From an uncultured Paraglaciecola sp. (lineage in GTDB: Bacteria > Pseudomonadota > Gammaproteobacteria > Enterobacterales > Alteromonadaceae): a stretch of 61,783 nucleotides of DNA. Positions 56,143-61,783 of the stretch are shown here, in pieces. The notes under the pieces were generated by a model. That model was not told where the DNA came from, did not search any database, and saw nothing but the letters and a program-made list of their open reading frames with translations. The stretch spans positions 1 through 61,783 of the forward strand of contig NZ_CAJWCF010000009.1 of NCBI RefSeq assembly GCF_913020055.1. Direction: 5' to 3'. Numbering within the stretch: position 1 is the first letter of the stretch; each line of letters starts with the position of its first letter. The position numbers and the translations under genes were made by a program.

Positions 56143-56838
56143 ATGATTACCTTAAATGCAGTCAATCAAAAATACGGTGGCACCCAGATATTATGGGACT
56201 TGGACTTAGCCATAAAGCCAGGATCTCGCACCTGCATCATGGGCCGTAACGGTGTAGGCAAAACTACTTTACTAAAAACCATTATGGGATTGTTACCTAT
56301 TAGCTCTGGCAAACTGACTTTTGGTGACAAGGATATCAGCAATAGTTCAGTTGAATTACGCCCAGATATTGGTATAGGCTATGTGCCCCAAGGGCGGCAT
56401 ATTTTTCCGCAGTTAACAGTAGAAGAAAACCTGACGGTCAGTTTGAATTGCAAACGTCAAACCAGCAAAACCATACCCGAACATGTATTTGAACTGTTTC
56501 CGGTATTAAAGGAAATGTTACATAGACGTGGCGGCGATTTGTCTGGTGGTCAGCAACAGCAACTCGCCATTGGAAGAGCTTTAGTGCTTAATCCTGATGT
56601 ACTTATTTTGGATGAACCAAATGAAGGCATTCAGCCCAATATAGTGCAGTTAATCCGTGATGTATTACTGAAATTGAATAAAGAACAAGGCATGACCATT
56701 ATTTTGGTCGAACAAAAATTGCCTTTTGCCCGCGCAGTAGGTGAAGAGTTTGTATTGATGGAAAAAGGCCAAGTGATCTCGTCTGGCCCTATGACTGGGC
56801 TAACAGATGAATTAGTGGGGCAGTATTTAGCCGTTTAA
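56143..56838 (+). CDS. urtE: Urea ABC transporter ATPase UrtE
   Basis: 231 residues from the ATG at 56143, with AGGG 6 bases ahead; a start 6 codons upstream overlaps urtD and is less likely. Walker A GRNGVGKTTLLKT, signature LSGGQQQQLAIGRAL, Walker B VLILDEPNEGIQPN and the switch His replaced by Gln in ILVEQKL, as is usual in LivF-like ATPases. It is the last transporter gene, 44 bases before ureD. Confidence 0.95.
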   Translation: MITLNAVNQKYGGTQILWDLDLAIKPGSRTCIMGRNGVGKTTLLKTIMGLLPISSGKLTFGDKDISNSSVELRPDIGIGYVPQGRHIFPQLTVEENLTVSLNCKRQTSKTIPEHVFELFPVLKEMLHRRGGDLSGGQQQQLAIGRALVLNPDVLILDEPNEGIQPNIVQLIRDVLLKLNKEQGMTIILVEQKLPFARAVGEEFVLMEKGQVISSGPMTGLTDELVGQYLAV

Positions 56839-56882
56839 AACAGTGCTTATTAGTATTTGAAGCGCTCTAATTTAGGTAACCG

Positions 56883-57773
56883 ATGACCGAAGCAGCAATA
56901 GACATAGTAAAAAGTCAGTGGTTTGCCAGCTTGGAATTGCAGTTGGGATATTCACCTTACGGTACCCAACTGACAAAAACCAAACGTTGTGGGCCTCTGA
57001 CTATTCAAAAAGCCTTTTATCCAGAAGGCAGAGATTGTGCACATTTATACTTGTTACATCCACCAGCAGGCATAGTGTCTGGCGACGAGTTGCAGGTGAA
57101 AATCGATGTGCAAAAAAACGCTCATACCTTGGTAACAACGCCAGGTGCAAATCGTTTTTATCGGGCTCGCACTGATTTATCTATTGGTGATCCTAAACAA
57201 ACTCAAATCACGCAAATTAACTTAAGTGATAATGCTAAATGTGAGCATTTCCCCCTCGAAACCATAGTGTATAACCTCGCAAATGGGGTGAATAATGTTG
57301 AGGTTAGGTTGCAAAACTCTAGCGTTTATTGTGGTTGGGATATGACATGTTTAGGTCTGCCCAGCTCAAATGATTTCTTTACCGAAGGTCGCTTTACCCA
57401 GCTCAATAACCTTTATCGAGATGGCATTCTGATTTATCACGATAAAGTTTTGATTGAACCCGTCAGTAATATTCAACATCACGCGGCTGGATTAGCTGGC
57501 AATACTGTGTTTGGCACATTTCTAGCTTATGCCCCTAGCGAACACGTCAATAGCGAGCAAAGAACACTACTGATTGAGCAGCTTAGAGAGGTCGTTTCTC
57601 AACATGACGCCAGCGAGTTGATCAGCATTACCAATATTCGACAACTGTTAGTGATACGTTATTTAGGGCAGCAAGCCCATCAATGCAAAAGTTTATTTAT
57701 TGAACTGTGGAAATTAGTGCGCCCTTTGTATATCGAAAAACAAGGCATACAACCCAGAATTTGGTTTACCTAA
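56883..57773 (+). CDS. ureD: Urease accessory protein UreD
   Basis: 296 residues. Family motifs LYLLHPPAGIVSGDELQV, TTPGANRFYRA, and HFPLETIVYNLANG are clear. UreD (UreH) forms the complex with UreF and UreG that loads nickel into apo-urease. It precedes ureA by about 40 bases, the standard ureDABC order of proteobacteria. Confidence 0.95.
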   Translation: MTEAAIDIVKSQWFASLELQLGYSPYGTQLTKTKRCGPLTIQKAFYPEGRDCAHLYLLHPPAGIVSGDELQVKIDVQKNAHTLVTTPGANRFYRARTDLSIGDPKQTQITQINLSDNAKCEHFPLETIVYNLANGVNNVEVRLQNSSVYCGWDMTCLGLPSSNDFFTEGRFTQLNNLYRDGILIYHDKVLIEPVSNIQHHAAGLAGNTVFGTFLAYAPSEHVNSEQRTLLIEQLREVVSQHDASELISITNIRQLLVIRYLGQQAHQCKSLFIELWKLVRPLYIEKQGIQPRIWFT

Positions 57774-57815
57774 TGGTAGTTTTCATTAGACCCAATTGAA
57801 AACATAGAGATTACG

Positions 57816-58118
57816 ATGGATTTATTACCAAGAGAAAAAGACAAACTACTGTTATTTACTGCGGCATTATTAGCTGAACGACGCCTTAAACGTGGGGTTA
57901 AGCTAAATTATCCAGAAGCCATGGCGTATATTTCAATGGAAATCATGGAAGGTGCAAGAGAAGGAAAAACAGTGGCAGAAATGATGGACTATGGCCGCAC
58001 ATTGTTGACCCGAGATCAGGTAATGGAAGGCATTGCTGAACTCATCAAAGAAGTCCAAGTTGAAGCCACCTTCCCAGACGGCACTAAGTTAGTCACAGTG
58101 CACAATCCCATTGTTTAG
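57816..58118 (+). CDS. ureA: Urease gamma subunit
   Basis: 100 residues, the exact usual length. [23 protein letters not shown] is the family start, and [20 protein letters not shown] is conserved. It is the small structural subunit of the (UreABC)3 trimer. 12 bases separate it from ureB. Confidence 0.97.
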   Translation: MDLLPREKDKLLLFTAALLAERRLKRGVKLNYPEAMAYISMEIMEGAREGKTVAEMMDYGRTLLTRDQVMEGIAELIKEVQVEATFPDGTKLVTVHNPIV

Positions 58119-58130
58119 AGAGCGCAAAAG

Positions 58131-58436
58131 ATGATCCTAGGTGAAATCAAAACAGACTCGGGCGAGCGTTTACTCAATGTTGGGCGCGAAAAATTAGCCG
58201 TCACCGTTGCCAACTCTGGTGATAGACCCATTCAAGTTGGCTCTCACTATCATTTTTATGAAACCAATGCTGCGCTGAGCTTTGATCGCGAAAAATGTAA
58301 AGGTTATCGCCTAGACATCACATCAGGCACGGCAGTACGTTTTGAACCTGGACAAGAGCGCGAAGTGATACTTGTGCCTTTTGCAGGACGTCGTCATGTA
58401 TATGGATTTAGAGCCTTAGTTCAAGGAGCATTATAG
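58131..58436 (+). CDS. ureB: Urease beta subunit
   Basis: 101 residues. Conserved [21 protein letters not shown] and [19 protein letters not shown] segments. Structural subunit wrapped around UreC. Two bases separate it from ureC, so translation is tightly linked. Confidence 0.97.
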   Translation: MILGEIKTDSGERLLNVGREKLAVTVANSGDRPIQVGSHYHFYETNAALSFDREKCKGYRLDITSGTAVRFEPGQEREVILVPFAGRRHVYGFRALVQGAL

Positions 58437-58438
58437 TT

Positions 58439-60142
58439 ATGGCCAGTATAGATAAACACGCCTATGCCCATATGTTTGGCCCCACAGTAGGCGACAGAGT
58501 GCGCTTGGCTGATACAGACTTATGGCTTGAAGTAGAGCAAGACGCCACAACCTATGGCGAAGAAGTGAAATTTGGCGGTGGTAAAGTCATTCGTGATGGT
58601 ATGGGCCAAAGCCAAGCCTCATGTAAAGAAACGCCAGATTTGGTGATAACTAACGCTTTAATTGTTGATCACTGGGGCATAGTCAAAGCCGATGTCGGCA
58701 TCAAAGATGGCCGTATTGCCATAATAGGTAAAGCCGGTAATCCAGACATTCAAGACAATATTGATATCGAAGTGGGCCCGGGCACTGAAGTGATTGCCGG
58801 TGAAGGTCAAATATTAACGGCTGGTGGCATAGACGCGCACATTCATTTTATTTGCCCACAACAAATCGACGAAGCTTTAATGTCGGGTGTCACCACTATG
58901 ATAGGTGGCGGTACTGGCCCTGCCACAGGCACTAACGCAACTACTTGCACACCGGGGCCTTGGAATATTCACAAAATGTTGCAAGCCACTAACTATTTCC
59001 CAATGAACTTTGGGTTTTTAGGCAAAGGTAACGCGAGTTTACCCATAGCCTTAGAAGAACAAATTGAAGCCGGTGTATGTGGGCTAAAACTGCACGAAGA
59101 CTGGGGCACCACCCCCGCAGCCATAGACAACTGCTTATCGGTAGCTGAAAAATACGATGTACAAATTGCCATTCACACCGACACCTTAAATGAGTCAGGT
59201 TTTGTTGAAGATACTATAGGTGCATTTAAAGGCCGCACCATTCATACCTATCACACAGAAGGCGCCGGGGGCGGGCATTCGCCAGATATTATTCGAGCAT
59301 GCGGCGAGCCAAATGTATTACCGTCATCTACCAACCCAACGCGCCCGTATACCATCAATACTATTGAGGAACATTTGGATATGTTGATGGTTTGCCATCA
59401 TCTCGACCCATCGATCCCTGAAGATATTGCCTTTGCCGACTCACGTATTCGTAAAGAAAGCATCGCCGCCGAAGACATCATGCATGATTTAGGTGCTATC
59501 AGTATGATTGCCTCTGACTCACAAGCTATGGGTCGTGTGGGTGAAATGATCACTCGCACCTGGCAAACCGCGCACAAAATGAAACAACAAAGAGGGCCGT
59601 TAGCCCCAGATACCGAGCGTAATGATAATTTTAGGATCAAGCGTTACATCGCTAAATACACCATTAACCCAGCGATCAGTCACGGCATTAGCCATGAAGT
59701 TGGCTCGATTGAAGTAGGTAAGTTGGCTGATTTGGTATTATGGAAGCCAGCATTTTTTGGCATCAAACCAGCGATGATCATCAAATCAGGCTTTATTGCA
59801 GCGGCCCCTATGGGTGATGCTAATGCCTCGATCCCCACGCCTCAACCAGTTTATTATCGCCCCATGTTTGGTTCATTTGGCTCTGCCTCGGCAAAAACAT
59901 CTATGACCTTTATGTCTAAGGCCTCAATCGATTTAGGTGTGCCAGAAAAAGTAGGCATGACACGTATGATTGGAACATGTAAAAACACTCGTAACATTGG
60001 CAAAGACGACATGATCCACAATAGCTGGCAACCCGACATCGAAGTAGACGCACAAACCTATGAAGTACGTGCCAATGGTGAATTACTCACCTGTGAACCC
60101 GCTACCGTATTGCCATTAGCCCAGCGCTACTGTTTATTTTAA
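58439..60142 (+). CDS. ureC: Urease alpha (catalytic) subunit
   Basis: 567 residues, the same length and numbering as Klebsiella UreC. Nickel ligands His134, His136, carbamylated Lys217, His246, His272 and Asp360 are all in place, as are His219 and the flap residues Cys319-His320. The enzyme should therefore be fully active: urea to ammonia and carbamate. It is cytoplasmic. A palindrome lies right after its stop. Confidence 0.98.
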   Translation: MASIDKHAYAHMFGPTVGDRVRLADTDLWLEVEQDATTYGEEVKFGGGKVIRDGMGQSQASCKETPDLVITNALIVDHWGIVKADVGIKDGRIAIIGKAGNPDIQDNIDIEVGPGTEVIAGEGQILTAGGIDAHIHFICPQQIDEALMSGVTTMIGGGTGPATGTNATTCTPGPWNIHKMLQATNYFPMNFGFLGKGNASLPIALEEQIEAGVCGLKLHEDWGTTPAAIDNCLSVAEKYDVQIAIHTDTLNESGFVEDTIGAFKGRTIHTYHTEGAGGGHSPDIIRACGEPNVLPSSTNPTRPYTINTIEEHLDMLMVCHHLDPSIPEDIAFADSRIRKESIAAEDIMHDLGAISMIASDSQAMGRVGEMITRTWQTAHKMKQQRGPLAPDTERNDNFRIKRYIAKYTINPAISHGISHEVGSIEVGKLADLVLWKPAFFGIKPAMIIKSGFIAAAPMGDANASIPTPQPVYYRPMFGSFGSASAKTSMTFMSKASIDLGVPEKVGMTRMIGTCKNTRNIGKDDMIHNSWQPDIEVDAQTYEVRANGELLTCEPATVLPLAQRYCLF

Positions 60143-60175
60143 TTGTGCTGCATAGAACGTTCTATGAAGCACAAT
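60142..60175. repeat. Palindromic hairpin between ureC and ureE
   Basis: Arms ATTGTGCT and AGCACAAT enclose CATAGAAC/GTTCTATG, separated by one G/A mismatch. The whole is a 34-base near-perfect palindrome starting at the end of the ureC stop codon. No T-run follows, so it is more likely an mRNA stability or processing element, or a protein site, than a terminator. Confidence 0.7.
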
Positions 60176-60196
60176 GCATTAGGATTTAATTAATAC

Positions 60197-60658
60197 ATGT
60201 TACAAGCATTTGAACGCCTCTCTCACAGTCATGATCCGATTGATGACTCAGTCACTTTAGATCACGATACCCGTAAAAAGGCACGAATTAAAATCAGCAC
60301 TGACCAAGGCCAATCCTTGGGCATATTTATGCAGCGTGGCCACCCTTTATTGGTCGGTGAGGTATTAAAAACCGAATGTGGTTTACTGATTGAAATAAAA
60401 GGTAAAGCAGAAGAGGTGTCTACCGCTATCGCCTCAGACTGGATGGACTTCAGTCGCATCTGTTATCACTTAGGTAATCGCCACACCTCTTTGCAAATTG
60501 GCGAGTTATGGGTGCGCTTTAAACCCGACCATGTGTTAGAAGAATTGGCTGAGAACTACGGTTTATCTATTAATCGGACACCGGCGGTATTTGAACCAGA
60601 AAACGGCGCATATGGAAGCCAAAGTCATGGCCACAGTCATTCCCATTCACATGCCTGA
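60197..60658 (+). CDS. ureE: Urease accessory nickel chaperone UreE
   Basis: 153 residues. N-terminal peptide-binding domain (residues 1-70) and C-terminal metal-binding domain with the [17 protein letters not shown]is motif. A His-rich tail ends it (GHSHSHSHA), which binds extra nickel as in Klebsiella. It delivers nickel to UreG. Its 3' end overlaps the ureF start. AGGA lies ahead of the start. Confidence 0.95.
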   Translation: MLQAFERLSHSHDPIDDSVTLDHDTRKKARIKISTDQGQSLGIFMQRGHPLLVGEVLKTECGLLIEIKGKAEEVSTAIASDWMDFSRICYHLGNRHTSLQIGELWVRFKPDHVLEELAENYGLSINRTPAVFEPENGAYGSQSHGHSHSHSHA

Positions 60659-61352
60659 AAAAAGAGGCAGTCAAAGCCCATTGCGCCTTAACAGGTTGCT
60701 TCAGCTATGCAGTGCCAATTTGCCTGTAGGTGGATTTTCGTTTTCTCAAGGTTTGGAATATGCGGTGGAAATGGGTTGGATAAACAACCCAAAATCCACT
60801 AAAGAATGGATAGAATTTAACTTAAGTCAGTCGATTACGTGTACTGATCTAGCCTTATTAAACCGCTTACAAAAAGCCTTGGTAGAAGATGATTTTTCCA
60901 GTTTTCATAAATGGAATCAACACGCCCTAGCCTGCCGTGAAAGCAACGAATTGTATTTAGCTGATGTCGCTATGGGCAAAGCGTTAATGCGTTTGCTCAA
61001 AGATATTAAAAGTATCGATAGCCAAAAATATGTGCAGTTAATCAGAGAAAAAGAAATCAGTTTTGTCAGTGCCTTTGCATTAAGTGCCTATCTATTTGGC
61101 CTTGAATTATCGGCCATGCAAAGTGGTTTTTGCTGGGCTTTTATCGACAATCAAGTCGCTGCAGCCACTAAGTTAGTGCCATTAGGTCAAACGCAAGGGC
61201 AAAACCTACTGTTTGAGTTAACCGAACAAGTCGAATCTGCCATCGAAAAAGCTAACCAGGTTGAGGATGAAAATATTGGGGCCAGCTTACCTCGCTTAGC
61301 TATGGCCAGTGCTTGGCATGAAACACAATACACACGTTTGTTTCGGTCCTAG
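60651..61352 (+). CDS. ureF: Urease accessory protein UreF
   Basis: 233 residues from the ATG at 60651, which overlaps the ureE stop by 8 bases; earlier starts lie within the ureE His tail and would give non-homologous extra residues. Conserved [25 protein letters not shown] and [13 protein letters not shown] [12 protein letters not shown]. UreF links UreD to UreG in the nickel-loading complex. No strong ribosome site, so coupling to ureE is likely. Confidence 0.93.
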   Translation: MPEKRGSQSPLRLNRLLQLCSANLPVGGFSFSQGLEYAVEMGWINNPKSTKEWIEFNLSQSITCTDLALLNRLQKALVEDDFSSFHKWNQHALACRESNELYLADVAMGKALMRLLKDIKSIDSQKYVQLIREKEISFVSAFALSAYLFGLELSAMQSGFCWAFIDNQVAAATKLVPLGQTQGQNLLFELTEQVESAIEKANQVEDENIGASLPRLAMASAWHETQYTRLFRS

Positions 61353-61409
61353 ATAAAAGACGTGACAAAAAACATAACGAATCAATTTAATTTATAAAAG
61401 AAGTGAGCA

Positions 61410-61783
61410 ATGAGCAAAAATAAACAAATTTTACGAATTGGTGTAGGTGGTCCAGTAGGATCAGGCAAAACAGCTTTGTTACGTATGTTATGCCTTGAGC
61501 TAAGAGACAAATATGACATGGCCGTGGTCACCAACGATATCTATACCCGAGAAGACGCCGAGTTTTTAACCCGTCATGGCGCCTTGTCGGCAGACCGAAT
61601 TTTAGGAGTAGAAACTGGCGGTTGCCCGCATACCGCCATTCGCGAAGATGCATCAATGAATTTAGCGGCCATCGATGACCTACAAGAACGTCACCCCAAC
61701 TTGGACTTTGTTTTGGTAGAAAGCGGCGGCGACAACCTAAGCGCTACTTTTAGCCCAGAACTATCAGACTTAACCCTATATGT
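61410..61783 (+). CDS. ureG: Urease accessory GTPase UreG (partial)
   Basis: The first 124 codons and part of the next are present; the window ends before the stop. Starts at the ATG at 61410. Walker [26 protein letters not shown], the metal-binding [15 protein letters not shown] (Cys-Pro-His) and [16 protein letters not shown] are unmistakable. GTP hydrolysis by UreG drives nickel insertion into urease. It completes the ureDABCEFG set, missing only its C-terminal part in this window. Confidence 0.95.
   Translation, partial: MSKNKQILRIGVGGPVGSGKTALLRMLCLELRDKYDMAVVTNDIYTREDAEFLTRHGALSADRILGVETGGCPHTAIREDASMNLAAIDDLQERHPNLDFVLVESGGDNLSATFSPELSDLTLY

Noticed and set aside
1..61783. tRNA or rRNA genes, CRISPR arrays, intact insertion sequences, attachment sites
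   Set aside because: Searched by eye on both strands; no cloverleaf, regularly spaced repeat array, transposase or integrase was recognised.

Overview
The window looks like a chromosomal segment of a marine gammaproteobacterium of the order Alteromonadales, probably Alteromonadaceae (Alteromonas/Glaciecola/Paraglaciecola-like). This is inference from protein character and synteny (slyX-fkpA, greB-tex, bioH-comF-nfuA, lexA-plsB, ilvY-ilvC), from the AT-leaning base composition and from the cytochrome oxidase assembly cluster. No rRNA, tRNA, CRISPR array, integrase or intact insertion sequence was seen.

Layout. 1-6.1 kb: housekeeping genes (YheV-like zinc ribbon, SlyX, a WD40 lipoprotein, FkpA, GreB, Tex), with a gene-free stretch of about 770 bases before greB. 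6.1-7.4 kb: a SprA-type metalloprotease-like protein and a small protein with flagellar-rod-like ends. 7.5-12.3 kb: bioH, comF, a large M14 peptidase, and nfuA behind a likely IscR site. 12.3-15.6 kb: small membrane protein, MATE exporter, polysaccharide deacetylase, GNAT acetyltransferase. 15.6-24.0 kb: two leftward clusters for aerobic respiration, coxB-coxA-ctaG-coxC (subunit II carries a fused cytochrome c) and SURF1-unknown-ctaA-ctaB-SCO. 24.3-27.8 kb: lexA with two SOS boxes, and plsB. 27.8-29.1 kb: a leucine-rich-repeat protein kinase. 29.2-40.3 kb: branched-chain amino acid genes, namely ilvD-ilvA behind a leader peptide/attenuator and ilvC divergent from ilvY. Between them lie a TRIC-type channel, comM and an orphan injection-system spike (VgrG/Afp8-like). 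40.6-45.6 kb: a hypothetical protein, a Bcr/CflA exporter, an S9 peptidase, a histidine phosphatase and a beta carbonic anhydrase. 45.6-61.8 kb: a urea island.

The urea island is the most interesting part. A porin, a complete urea ABC transporter (urtABCDE) and a urease operon (ureDABCEFG, cut by the window end in ureG) run rightward. Divergent from them are a LuxR-type response regulator and a 1122-residue protein. That protein fuses an NCS1-type permease, a cysteine-rich module, a histidine kinase and a receiver. Inverted repeats with GATAA half-sites sit in front of both divergent units. The likely picture is that a transporter-like sensor perceives urea, a purine or a related nitrogen compound and controls outer-membrane entry, high-affinity uptake and hydrolysis. 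The architecture and gene order are seen directly; the ligand and circuit are inferred.
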